64,000 nt of DNA from Humulus lupulus (Eukaryota > Streptophyta > Magnoliopsida > Rosales > Cannabaceae), in the NCBI RefSeq assembly GCF_963169125.1, contig NC_084802.1, positions 32,208,107-32,272,106 of the forward strand, given 5' to 3'. The notes beneath the pieces are model-generated. The model made no database searches, had not been told where the DNA came from, and worked only from the letters and a program-made list of their open reading frames with translations. Shown piece after piece: positions 1-10,004 of this stretch (within the stretch, counting starts at the first letter, position 1; every line of letters begins with the position of its first letter). The position numbers were made by a program, and so were the translations under genes.

Positions 1-62
1 AACGCTTGCTGGTTTTGTAGCAGAATGCACAAGTTTTTCAAGACGAGCCAATGAGAGAAGCA

Positions 63-470
63 TTGCGAGAATTGTGGAAACTCATCATTGGTGGATCATC
101 TAATGAAAATGGATCCAGAGCTGGGATAATTTTGATCTCTCCTAAGGGACATCGATTTCATACAACCCTGAGATTCAAATTCGAAGCATCCAACAACAAA
201 GCATAGTAAAAAGCTCTATTGGCAGGAATACGGGTGGAAAAAGAACTAAAAGCAAAGGCGGTCCAATGTTATAGTGATTCTAAGCTCATGGTCAATCAGA
301 TATTAGGGGAGTATCAAGCTCGAGGTATCAAAATGGCAGCTTATCTAGCTAAGGTTAAAGATGAGTTGTCTGAGTTAGAGTACTGCTCCATTGAGTAGGT
401 ACCCCGCGACCAAAATTCAAATGTTGATGCTTTAGCCCGACTTGCCACCTACATTAAACGTGGCGCAGTG
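63..470 (+). pseudogene. Archaeal-type RNase H domain of element A (degenerate)
   Basis: Translation with stops reads as an RNase H-like domain: an opening GGSSNENGSRAGIIL segment (position ~90; the first catalytic Asp is replaced by Gly), then the HRFHTTLRFKFEASNN stretch near 150-200 and YSDSKLMVNQI near 265-300, where the YSDS Asp is kept. The copy in element B (15365-15751) is nearly identical and uninterrupted, which confirms the reading. This domain is the second RNase H of Tat elements, used with the RT-linked one to degrade the RNA template. In-frame stops (for example a TAG near 206 and another near 397) make it non-functional. A linker follows to the integrase zinc finger. Confidence 0.8.
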
Positions 471-1222
471 GGTTTTTTAGAACAACCAAGCGTAACGGAA
501 GAACCGGTTGAGGTCAGAGTGATTGACACAAAACTGACCTAGATAAACCCCATAGTGGAATACCTTACAACCAATAAACTACCAAATGACTGAAAGGATA
601 CATGAAAATTGTTATATCAAGTCCCGAGGTATGTTATGGTTAAGGGAATTCTATACTGACAAGGGCATTCGCTACCCCACTTGCGGTGTGTTCTGCACAA
701 GGAAGCACCAACTATCGTACATGAGATACATGAAGGATTCTGCAGAGACCACTCTGGGAGGAAAAACCTGACTCTAAAGATATTGAGGTTGGCCTATTTT
801 TGGCATACACTCAAAAAGGATTCGGCCTCATATGTACAGAAATGTGATAAGTGTCAGTGCTTTGCCACATATGCTCGGGCAGCACCCATGTAGTTAACCA
901 TGATTTCATCGCCCAGGCCATTTGCAGTATGGAGGATCAACATGATTGGTTCACTACCAATAGGAAAAGGAGGAGCTCGCTATGCAGTTGTCGCCATCGA
1001 CTACTTTACTAAGCGGGTCGAGGCCGAGCCTCTAGCGATCACAACCTCGAAGATAGTCCTGGATTTCATCATGAAGAACATCATATGTTGTTTTGGGGTC
1101 CCAAAGAAGAATGTGTCTGACAATGGAACTCAGTCCGATAGTGATCTTTTCATGAACTTTTGTGAGCAGTACGACATAACCAAGAGTTTCTCTTCAGTGG
1201 CGTATCCGCAAGCTAATGGGCA

Positions 1223-1600
1223 TGTAACGCCCCACGTCACTATGGTTGCTTCCTGGAATGACGACTGGCCCTACAAACCAACACGAGTCTTTCCAGCGTG
1301 CTTTGTCCTCACTCACACGCTTCCTGGGAAAACTTCCCAGGAGGTCACCCATCATTAGATTACTCCAGGTCAAGCACGCTTAACTTTGGAGTTCTCAAGT
1401 GATGGGCTACCGAAAAGAAGATGCATCTTGTTGGCATAGGTAGTAACCATCAATCCATTTAAGCCCTCTTAAACTATGCAGTCTCATACCTACACAGTCT
1501 TAGAATCATCACACATGACCTTCCCCAGGCAATGTGGAATTGCACAGTTTTTACCCGATCTTTCCCCTTACGGATCATGGGATTCTGACTGTCACAACCA
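1223..1600 (-). repeat. Left outer Cassandra LTR
   Basis: This 378-bp LTR, read on the minus strand, begins TGGTTGTGACTGTCAG next to a purine tract (the C run at 1600-1611 on the plus strand) and ends GGGGCGTTACA at 1223. Its 5S-like part lies at about 1328-1405. It matches the right outer LTR along its length with scattered substitutions. Confidence 0.85.
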
Positions 1601-1633
1601 CCCCCCCCCCCTTAGGTCCCAGGATCAAAACAT

Positions 1634-1646
1634 GGCTCTGATACCA
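1634..1646 (-). other. Primer-binding site of the left Cassandra half
   Basis: The minus strand reads TGGTATCAGAGCC directly beside the LTR terminus at 1649. It is complementary to the 3' end of plant initiator tRNA-Met, the usual Cassandra primer. Confidence 0.85.
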
Positions 1647-1648
1647 TT

Positions 1649-2004
1649 TGTAACACCCCACGTCACTATGGTTGCTTCCTGGAATGACGACTGACCCTGC
1701 AAACCAACACGATTCTTTCCAGCATGCTTTGTCCTCACTCGAACGCTTCCTGGGAAAACTTCCCCGGAGGTCACCCATCACAAGATTGCTCCAGGTCAAG
1801 CATGCTTTACTTTGGAGTTCTCAAGTGATGGGCTATCGAAAAGAATAAGCGTGCTTGATCTGGAGCAATCTTATGATGGGTGACCTCTTGGGAATTTTTC
1901 CCAAGAAGCGTGCGAGTGAGGATAGAACATGTGGAAAGACTTGTGTTGGTTTGCAGGGCCAGTCATCATTTCAGGAAGCAACCATAGTGACATGGGGCAT
2001 TACA
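1649..2004. repeat. Central fused pair of partial Cassandra LTRs
   Basis: From 1649 an LTR runs on the minus strand to about 1849 and then switches directly to a plus-strand LTR piece (about 1850-2004, ending GGGCATTACA). Both lack their U3 halves; the switch falls in the 5S-like region. The result is a large palindrome in which each partial LTR abuts its own primer-binding site. Confidence 0.75.
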
Positions 2005-2006
2005 AA

Positions 2007-2070
2007 TGGTATCAGAGCCTTGACCCAGCTGGAAGTGTGGCCGACGGGGACATCGGACCCTTAAGGGGGG
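2007..2070 (+). other. Internal region of the right Cassandra half (PBS and PPT)
   Basis: It starts with the primer-binding site TGGTATCAGAGCC (2007-2019) two bases after the LTR end and finishes with the purine tract AAGGGGGG (2063-2070) just before the 3' LTR. Only about 45 bases lie between them and there is no coding capacity. Confidence 0.85.
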
Positions 2071-2443
2071 TGATTGTGACTGTCAGAATCCCGTGATCCA
2101 TAAGGGGAAAGACCGGGTAAAAATTGTGCAATCCCACATCGCCTGGGGAAGGTCAAGTGTGATGATTCTAAGACTGTATAGGTATGGGACTGCATAGTTG
2201 AAGAAGGCCTGGATTGATGGGTACTACCTATGCCAACAAGACGCATCTTCTTTCGGTAGCCCATCACTTGAGAACTCCAAAGTTAAGTGTGCTTGACCTG
2301 GAGCAATCTTATGATGGGTGACCTCGTGGGAAGTTTTCCCAAGAAGTGTGCGAGTGAGGAAAAAACATGCTAGAAAGACTCGTGTCAGTTTGCAGGGCCA
2401 GCCGTCATTCCAGGAAGCAACCATAGTGACGTGGGGTGTTATA
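2071..2443 (+). repeat. Right outer Cassandra LTR with 5S rRNA-derived core
   Basis: The LTR is 373 bp, from TGATTGTGACTG to GTGGGGTGTTATA. The segment 2259-2340 follows plant 5S rRNA: CCCATCA..GAACTCC, then the A-box-like AGTTAAGTGTGCTTG (2281-2295), then the C-box-like ATGGGTGACCTCGTGGGAAG (2314-2333). In true 5S genes these are the internal RNA polymerase III promoter elements. The copy is not a 5S gene: the ends of the rRNA are missing and substitutions are frequent. Confidence 0.85.
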
Positions 2444-3369
2444 GGGCAGGTCAAGGCTGTAAATAAAACCCTAAAGGCGAGTTTAAAGAAATGACCATAT
2501 GAAGCCAAGCAGACTATGGCCTGAGCAGCTCCCCAAAGTACTTTGGGCCTATAGGACCTCACATCGCACCTCCATAGGGCACACTCCCTTCTCTTTAACC
2601 TTTGGAAGTGAGGCTATGCTCCCAATTGAGGCACTAGTGATGTCACATAGATAGAAAACATTTGATTGGGATCAAAACCATGACTTGCTTAATGCATCTC
2701 TAGATCTGATTGAGGAAAAATGGGAGGAGTCACGATTACAGCTCACCCATTATTAGCAGAGAATTACTTGTTACTTTAACTCGAAGGTAAAAGAACGCAG
2801 ACTCAGACTGGGTGACCTAGTGCTTCAAAGGGTGTTTTTGGTAAGTAAAGATCCTAAAGATGGTGTATTGGGACTGAACTGGGAAGGACCATACCAGATC
2901 GTGGAAATCTTACTTGAAGGAACCTTCAAACTAGCTAGGTTAAGTGGAGAGTTGGTCCCACGGACTAGGAATGCTCTACATCTCAAAAAATACTATCAGT
3001 GATAGGATGACTTGGTAAATTTTTAATGTTTTTAGTATTTTATGTGTAAGACTTATTTATAAAAGCCATTCTATTTTAATAAGAACTAGATTGCTACGTA
3101 ATTTAAGCGTAGAACCAATATTATTATCTTATTCTTGTAGTGTATCACATGCTCATTTTGTAAAAGCGACCTAGAATATTCATAAATTATGATCGTTTGG
3201 GGGGCATATAACCCTTGAAGAGTCTTTAAAAGTATTTAGCGCATTTAGATAGAATTAAGAACATAGAATTTGGAAAATTAATTATTCAATGGCTTTTTAA
3301 AGCTTGAATTTTAAAAAAAAAACTGAATACGAACTAAGTTAAGAAAATTCAAAGAAACAAAACCTAGAA

Positions 3370-3610
3370 TTCAACTAGGAAATCCTAAATATAACCAAGC
3401 CCAAGACCTAATTCCTAACAGGTATAACACTATTAGGCGAGCAAAACTCCTGGATATAACCAGGCCGGAGGCCTGATTCCTAACAGGTATAATGCTATTA
3501 GGCGAGCAAAACTCTTGGATATAACCATATCAGAGGCCTGATTCCTAATAGGTATAACGCTATTAGGTGGGTAAATCCCTGGATATAACCAGGTCATCGA
3601 CCATAATTAA
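3370..3610. repeat. Tandem array with CCTGG-TATA-CCAGG palindromes, after element A pol
   Basis: Three to four copies of a unit of about 68 bp lie between pol and the antisense-gene remnant. Each unit contains a version of CTGGATATAACCAGG (near 3451, 3514 and 3580; a weaker one near 3385) and the phrase AACAGGTATAACGCTATTAGGCGAG. A similar motif recurs at the equivalent place in element B (13740-14060). Confidence 0.75.
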
Positions 3611-3629
3611 TTGGTCTAGTCATTAGGCG

Positions 3630-4075
3630 ATGCCCCTTTCAACAGCTCCAGAAGCCTCCATGATCTCGGAGGGCTCTTGCAAGAGTCAGCTCTGGAACAT
3701 GGTAAGATAACGCCTCGAAAGCTCAGCATCCAGAAAGGAGAAATCTTCTTCCAGGTTGTATGCCTAGGACCAGTATAGCATCTCCTCCATAAAGTTCATT
3801 TCCTTGGCAGCATCCAACTTTGCCTGCTTTCCATCCTACTTCGCTTTCTCGGCATCCTCCTTAGGTTTGTCTTTGACCTCGGACAATTTATTTTTTAGCA
3901 TATCGACTTCCTCAAGTTTCTTGCTGAGGCTGGTGACCTTGACCTGTAGTTGGCCTCAGCGCTGGCTCACCTGAGTGACCTGTTCCTTGGAGATTCGCTC
4001 ATTGTCTTGGGATGCAGCCAGGGCGGCTCTGACCTCATCTCTTTGAGCTCGGATTCGGGTGATGCCAAAAATTTG
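3630..4075 (-). pseudogene. Antisense-gene remnant of element A (coiled coil plus conserved C-terminal motif)
   Basis: Read on the minus strand, 4070-3850 gives a coiled-coil-like stretch rich in Arg, Glu, Lys and Leu, and 3820-3640 gives MEEMLYWS, then AYNLEEDFSFLDAELSRRYL. The antisense gene of element B has the matching MEDMLYHCWPFNQDGNFSF and ELWDPYLEKFKA in the same order, so this is a decayed relative. It lies opposite to pol of A, as in B and C. Stops occur at several points and the 5' part was lost or displaced by copia element D at 4202. Function unknown. Confidence 0.65.
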
Positions 4076-4201
4076 AGGTAAATAAGACTACAAAAGAAAA
4101 ATACATGGCAAGATTAGCTCGTGGAAAAAAAAAAAGGAAATAATGTAGCAGGGAGGACGATAACTCACAATCAGAATCATTCCCATGGCTGACTCCAAGA
4201 T

Positions 4202-6205
4202 TATTAGGATTAATGCCCTAAAGGCATGTTAAGACATTTTATTGAATTAAATACAAAGAACAATTTTATTATATATTTGAATATCATAATTTTTTTTAAT
4301 TAATTACATGATAATATCAAGAAAATTCCTTATTCATTCCTTTCATGATAATATGATCGTGTATTAGTATGAGAGAACTAAGATCATATATAATGAATAA
4401 AATAGTCAGTAACATATTAAAGTAAGGAATCTTTAATGAATGGTTACTAGTACGGTTCACTAAGCATATGTGATGCAAGTGATCTAAATTCGGATATGTG
4501 GATAGACATCTTAGTAAAGGTGTTGCATATAATAGAGATTATATATGATAGGACCGATAAGAATTAATTATCTTTATAAACTTGTCATTTCACAAAAATA
4601 TTTGATTCTTATCATAATAGATGATCATTTGTAGATCATTCTAACTACTGAGTATTCATGAACTCATGTTTGTGTTTATTGGATCTCTTGATTCACCCCT
4701 CAAGGTTTCTTAGAATAATGAGGCTAATGACTTTTGATTTGGAGAATCAATATACATGAATTACAATAATGGAATCCATACTTTCCTAACATATCGAATA
4801 TTGGTTCCCTTAAGGGTTAATTATGGAACTGAATAATTATTGAGTTGAAATCTATAATTTGATTAAAGATTAATTATTCGCCAGTGAATTAATGGTGCTT
4901 AAGGATCAAGAGGTAATTAGAAGTGTAAAACGGTAATCTTGACCAGCTCTAATTAACGAACCAATAAATGGAGGACAGAACTACATTTATTGATCATATC
5001 AATGGACTACAAGAGAAAACTCTGTAAATATGATTCTATAAATACTTAGAATGCAATTCCATATTTATAGTAGAGTAATTATGGAATTAATAAATAAGAT
5101 TATTGGATTAAAGAGTTTAATTAATAATCTGGTTTATTGGACCTTCGTATTATAGGTCCATGGTCCCCAGATCATCTCTTTCCTACATTGTCAAGGGTAA
5201 GGATGTCAAAAGAAAGATTTGTAGAGAGAATGACTTAATTGCAAAGGAATTAATTTTCTAGGGCAATGAAATAATTATGTGATAATTATGGGCAATTGAT
5301 TAATTACAAATTAATTAATTATTTAACTATGTAGTTTTTATTTTGAAAAACTATAGGTTAAAATAAATATTAATCTTGTTTAGATTAATATATAAAGAGA
5401 GATTAATAATTATCTTATTTAGAATAAGATATTTATTTATTTATTTATTTAAAACTAATATTTTAAGATAAAGTTAATTTTTAATTAATTGATATTTATT
5501 TTGGGATAAATATATTATCTTAAATATTAATTAAATGAACAAATGAGAAAATTAGGGAAAACCCTAATGTGGCTCATGCCACTCACTGTATTGCACAATG
5601 AGTAGCGCCACACAGGGATATTTCTTATCCCTGATATTTGAATTTTGAATTTCAAATAATTTATTTTATTTAATTATTTTTTAATTATGATTTAAATTAA
5701 ATAATGAAATAAGATTATAACTGATCAATTTTATTTTAATAAAAAAAAGTTTAATTAAATAAGTTAGTTATCTTTATAAACCGAAAAAGAAGGTTTTTGT
5801 TTAACACAGAGACTCTCTCTCAGAAAATAAAAGCGATAGTTTCCTTAAACCTGAAAACTATTGAATTCCTCTACTCTCTATCAAACATCTCTAGATCTCA
5901 TGTGTTGAGTACATGTAGAGAGTCATAAATCAACATTTTGAATCCTACGTGCCCACACACGTCCTTGTGTGTTTGAGGATAGGCCTGGAAGATCAAGGTG
6001 TCAACTTTCAGAATTTGGATAGGAAGATCATTGATTTTATACAAAAAGATTCGAGGACACTTGATAGGCTACAAGAGGTAATCTCTAATCTGATTGTATG
6101 TGATTTGATATATATATATATGTATGATCTTTGGTGGTATTACAAATTATTAAAATGGGCCTATATCCCGCTTCGTATCTTTGATTTTCTCTTTTAATAC
6201 CAATA
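4202..6205 (+). repeat. 5' LTR of copia element D
   Basis: The start TATTAGGATTAATGCCCTAAA matches the 3' copy at 34059 (TTTTAGGATTAATGCCCTAA), and the two stay alignable for the 120 bp available. The end near 6202-6205 is inferred from the primer-binding site a few bases on. The canonical TG start is mutated in both copies. The LTR is AT-rich with no coding content; runs of TTAATTAA and ATTT repeats lie near 5290-5530. Confidence 0.75.
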
Positions 6206-6207
6206 AT

Positions 6208-6219
6208 TGGTACGAGAGC
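6208..6219 (+). other. Primer-binding site of element D (mutated)
   Basis: TGGTACGAGAGC differs by two bases from the plant initiator tRNA-Met complement TGGTATCAGAGC and lies just after the LTR end. Confidence 0.65.
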
Positions 6220-8259
6220 AGCTACATATATATTAAATATTGTGTGGGCTTCTTGCATTTGTTATATGTATGATGATATGTATATTGAATGGATGCATAT
6301 ATTTTTTGAATGTATGATTGAATGATGAATCTATAATTATATGGTGCTATTGGGTTAGGAATTTGAGTTTCTAGACCTTTTGTAAGCCATAAAGGACATA
6401 GGATTTTTTGTAAATTTTATTTTTGAAATATGTAATTAAAAAAAATCTACACACAAGAGAAAAGGAGGATCTGAGCCACCAGCCAAGCCAGCGGTCCGAG
6501 CCTTCCCTAGCCAGCCGCGCACATCGCCCATCCCGCGCCCTATCGCCCACGCACCAACTCGCGCTCTGTGCCTGTGTTCCTACGCGCGGTCCTACGAGCC
6601 TAGAAAACCACTTGTCGTGTGCGCCCTGCCTGCCCAATCCCCTGGCTTGGCACCCACACGCTTGCCTGCCTGCTTGAGCCCCTGCTGTGCACGCCCCTGC
6701 TGCATGCAACAGCCACCATCCCGAGCCCTTGAGGCTCCATGTGTCGTCGGCCCTAGTGGTCTAGGGCACCAATCTTGGTGCCCAAATCTAGAACATATTA
6801 TTGTGTTATTAATCTTTTATTTAATTAATTTTAAATTGTTTGAATTTAAAAGTTTAATTATCTTATTTTATTTTTATTAGAAAAATAAAATATTTTTTAG
6901 TTGGTTAAGATTTTATCTTAAGTTCAAATAATTATTTGAATTTGATTCTTTAATAATTTAAATTAAACTAAATTAAAAAGATGACATAAATAGTTATTTA
7001 ATTCAAAGTTAATTTTAATTAAATAAATTAATTCGAAAGTTATTTTCTAATTAATTAGGCGGGCCTACCAAATCCCTAAAGATTTGCAAGAAAGTCTAAA
7101 AGAGATGAGAAACAATCTTGAAGTCTTGAAAACAAGTCATAGGCTACTTTTGAAATTTTATTTCTATTTTTTCGAAGGTTGTAAATTTAGAAATACCCAA
7201 TAGTACTCGGTTTATCATTTATTGTTTATTTATTTATTATTTAAATAAATATTAATTAATGTTTGATTAATAACATGATCGCGCATTAGTCAATTACATA
7301 CCATTCATGAAACCGCACATAGTTTTCATTGATAATGCATCTTTTAGAAACATGATTACTTAGGATTGTCCTAATTGTTTATGTGAATTGTTTTTGTAGA
7401 AATCAATTGCATGTAAACTACTAAGTATTAAATTAGTTCAAACTTGGTAACTCGCACCATAATAAAGGCAATAGATTTTTATAGACCAATAAGATAACCA
7501 ACTTTATTTAAAAAGTATTTTAGTAAAGTTAAATGAATGTAATGAGTAATTATCTAGATCACATTAATTGTAGAAACAAACTCTTTTATAATTAAATGTA
7601 TATTGTAATTAATTACATTCATAGGTTATTAATAAACTAGTAATTAATTTGGAATTAATTGATTAGTTTAATAAAATACATTATTTCAAAAATAGTAAGT
7701 GGCAGAAGATGAACATCTCAATGTGACCTATGGTCTCCATTATTAGTACAACACTGTGAGATATGAATAGGGCCTTGAGGCGGCTTTGTTTTTGTCTCCC
7801 TAAGGAAGGTTTCTAGTCATATTAATACCAAGGTTGGCTTCTTACGAAGATAGGGCAAAGTGATGTATTTTAGGCTTGATCGACCCTAAGGCAGCACTCT
7901 CTAAGTTAAGTCATGAATTCTAAAATAATGGGCGACACTTACAAATATGCAATTAAACTTTTGCAGTGGATAGTTGCATGTTGACCAAACTAGCGGTACT
8001 TTATTTTTAAAAGAGAAAATAAAAAGTTATTTTGAGTTTTAAATTATAAAGATAAGATTGTCTTATAAGCTATCTGAATTTAACTTGACTGACCCTAAGG
8101 CGACACTTTATTTGTTGGGTAGTTTTATCGTAGAAAAGTAAATGTTTATTTATGTGTTTTAATTGTTGCATTCATGCATCATATTTACTTTCTGAATAAT
8201 TGATATTTTTCAAATAGTAATATTATTATATTTTATAACGACTGCAATATAGTGATTGA
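6220..8259. other. Untranslated leader of element D, no gene recognised
   Basis: Two kilobases between LTR and gag. It is AT-rich except for a GC-rich block at 6460-6790. Phrases such as GACCCTAAGGCGACACT recur near 7880 and 8090, with a related CCTTGAGGCGGC near 7770, as loose repeats. Open frames are short and I see no known protein. Confidence 0.5.
6460..6790. other. GC-rich block inside the AT-rich leader of D
   Basis: Composition changes abruptly from AT-rich to clearly GC-rich with many CCAGCC, GCGC and CCTGCC words, then returns to AT-rich after about 6790. Open frames of about 85-110 codons exist on both strands (for example 6371-6709 minus), but the products are Ala/Arg/Pro-rich low-complexity text expected by chance in such DNA. 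No domain recognised. Confidence 0.5.
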
Positions 8260-8722
8260 ACTTAATGATGAAAATATAATATTTTGGAGACATGATATTG
8301 ATATATTATTGATAAGAGAGAACTTGATGGAAGCTGTTAAAATACCACCAATTCAAGAACCACCAATATAAGCTTTAGTAAATGATCAATTTGAGTATGC
8401 CAAGTGGTTGAGGATAAATCATATGACAAAGTATTATTTGCTTCAATCAGTAAATATAGAGACCAAAAATACTCTACAAAACCTTAAATCTGCATTTGAT
8501 ATATGGGAGGCCATCCATGCTACATATGGACACATATATGATAAGTGGTTTTATGAGAATGAAATCCTATCGGGCAAGCGTGAAATAATCGCTGAAATTA
8601 TGAATAATAAGAAAGGTAAATATGATTTATTCATTCTTATAACTAAGTGGAAAAAGATATGTCATCCTGAATTTTACACTCATGGTCCACTAACAATGTT
8701 TATTCTCTATGCAGATAATTGA
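8260..8722 (+). pseudogene. gag remnant of copia element D
   Basis: The frame at 8408-8722 reads KWLRINHMTKYYLLQSVN, then AFDIWEAIHATYG, resembling the N-terminal half of copia-type gag (UBN2 family), where a short helical region precedes the IWE-type motif. The upstream part from 8260 has a stop near 8371. It ends before any zinc knuckle. Gag would form the particle that holds element RNA. Confidence is moderate because only the general pattern is recognised. Confidence 0.5.
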
Positions 8723-9017
8723 ATCTTACGATTCAAGGAAGGCTACTGATGATGTTCATGAAGTCAAAGAGAGAGCAAGCGTCTAGTTCAAGAAAGCATT
8801 AAAGAAAGTCTTTTTTAAAATTCTTTAGTTATTATTAAAAGAAAACTTTATTGTTGTTTGAACAATGTCTTATTTTTGTTTCTTTTAGTATTTTGAATTT
8901 TAATGCATGTATGAACTTTAGAATATTTTATTTATAATTTGATTATTCTTAATTTTTTCTTTAGACATGCAATTGAATATTCAGACATTAAAAATGCTTT
9001 CATGAAAATTGAACAAA
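8723..9017. other. Unassigned stretch of D left of the B insertion
   Basis: AT-rich, with no readable protease or zinc knuckle although these belong here in a copia element. It was probably lost or scrambled before B inserted. Confidence 0.4.
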
Positions 9018-9022
9018 CGCTT

Positions 9023-9705
9023 TGTTAACGCAGTTTTTCGCCAACAGTGAATTAAGAAAATAACAAAGATGAATTAGTCCTTGATGGTAAACCAAAGTAA
9101 GGAAATAACTCTCAAGAACACTGGCCTTTTTACGTGGTTCAGTGGTAAAAATTCGCCTAGTCCACGAGTCTATATTATCGCTGCTTTTATCTCTCTATTT
9201 TGATAGAGTTTCGGTATTACAGAATAATCGTCCCTTTTCCTGTCCAATATTCTCAGTATTTATGGAGAAATTCCCTGGACAGGTTTGGGTAACCCTGTGA
9301 GTTAATCACGGAGTTACATATTTATTACATTTAATATGAAATATTCCCATTTATGCTAGGATATGATCCGATCATGAAATAAATAGTCTCCTAATATCTG
9401 GGACATTAAATATCACAGGCTGGCTATAAGCGATCGTATAAAGTATTCGGGTCTTTTCAGGGATCCGCAGACATGCCATATTTTCAATTTACCACGAGCT
9501 GAATACATCGTCGATCTCGTATCATGGAGGTCATGCCTTATAAATATTATAAGCTTGCACTTATCAATTTATGTATCCTTAACTCGTGCAACCATCATGA
9601 GAACCGTGTTGTCAATGTGGACTCATAGGCTATTCCTTCCATGTAGTTATTTTCCAGCTGTACACAATCTGAGTAAAAAAACTTGTCCTGAAATTAGGAT
9701 ACACA
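9023..9705 (-). repeat. 3' LTR of element B
   Basis: It is 683 bp, from TGTTAACGCAG to GGATACACA on the plus strand, and pairs with 30708-31388. Scattered substitutions separate the two copies, about ten in the first 65 bases by eye, so B is older than C would suggest. Confidence 0.9.
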
Positions 9706-9719
9706 TTTTCCCCCCAAGT
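9706..9719 (-). other. Polypurine tract of element B
   Basis: The minus strand reads ACTTGGGGGGAAAA directly before the 3' LTR. It would prime plus-strand DNA synthesis. The same tract stands at the same place in element C. Confidence 0.85.
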
Positions 9720-9973
9720 CCCTGCTCGTGGTTTATGATGTCACCTTCAGACCTACACAGTGGGGACTTTTAGACTTCTATAGCAATAAACCATGCATGC
9801 CCATTACTTGAGTACTGGACGCATGGAACACTACAATTGGCGTCTGTTCAGGTTTCGAGGACTGCAATAATTGTCTTGCCAACTTTTTGCCACTATTTTT
9901 TCCTTTGAAACACAACCCTTGGATCTTGTACTAGGCCAAATTGGATGGATCAAATTGATTTATGTTGTTTACG

Positions 9974-9981
9974 TATAAATA
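9974..9981 (+). promoter_or_regulatory. TATA box for the antisense gene of element B
   Basis: TATAAATA in the context ACGTATAAATAGGG is followed some 25-30 bases later by CACAGTTCATCACC and then a long CT-rich, start-codon-poor leader with a clear 5' splice site at 10193. The layout matches a plant core promoter reading plus strand, opposite to pol. Confidence 0.7.
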
Positions 9982-10004
9982 GGGTAGACAATTTCCACAG
10001 TTCA

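Larger units (their letters stand above)
1223..2443. mobile_element. Inverted (head-to-head) dimer of a Cassandra-type TRIM with 5S-derived LTRs
   Basis: The insertion is flanked by a perfect 5-bp duplication GGGCA (1218-1222 and 2444-2448) and lies in the integrase of element A. It reads LTR(-), internal(-), partial LTR(-), partial LTR(+), internal(+), LTR(+). Both outer ends are the same LTR terminus (TGTAACGCCCCACG inward on the left, its complement on the right). Internal parts carry primer-binding sites TGGTATCAGAGCC and purine tracts in opposite orientation. Each LTR contains a stretch matching plant 5S rRNA with its internal promoter boxes, the hallmark of Cassandra terminal-repeat retrotransposons in miniature. 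It encodes no protein, so it must have been moved by enzymes of other elements. Arrangement and TSD are seen directly; the mechanism is unknown. Confidence 0.85.
586..3002 (+). pseudogene. Integrase of element A, frameshifted and split by an insertion
   Basis: The zinc-binding part (HEIHEGFCRDH, CDKCQ) reads at 717-880 in a shifted frame. The catalytic core starts at 900 with MIGSLPIGKGG, then AVVAIDYFTK (first Asp) and VSDNGTQSDSD (second Asp), reaching PQANGHV at about 1221. A 1221-bp Cassandra structure interrupts it there. The core resumes at 2444 with a copy of the target bases and the VNKTLKAS-like segment. The C-terminal part at 2820-3002 contains WEGPYQIVEIL and ends at KKYYQ plus stop, the usual end of Tat pol. 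Integrase joins the element cDNA to chromosomal DNA; this copy cannot. The sequence is closest to the integrase of element B in this window. Confidence 0.85.
1..4201 (+). mobile_element. Element A: Tat-lineage Ty3/gypsy remnant, 3' part
   Basis: The left edge of the window lies inside the pol gene of a decayed Ty3/gypsy element on the plus strand. In order it shows an archaeal-type RNase H, an integrase split by a Cassandra insertion, a short repeat array, and a minus-strand remnant of an antisense gene. An extra RNase H before the integrase and an antisense gene after pol are known for the Tat lineage. No LTR of A is visible; the 5' end lies left of the window, and at 4201 the element is cut by copia element D. 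Stops and frameshifts are frequent, so it is the oldest layer of the nest. Lineage is called from protein similarity I recognise, not from a search. Confidence 0.8.

Noticed and set aside
2259..2340. A true 5S rRNA gene
   Set aside because: Only an internal part of 5S is present, with many substitutions, and it lies within Cassandra LTRs in four copies of both orientations.
6371..6880. Protein genes in the GC-rich block
   Set aside because: Overlapping open frames on both strands with low-complexity Ala/Arg/Pro text; no splice sites or domain.
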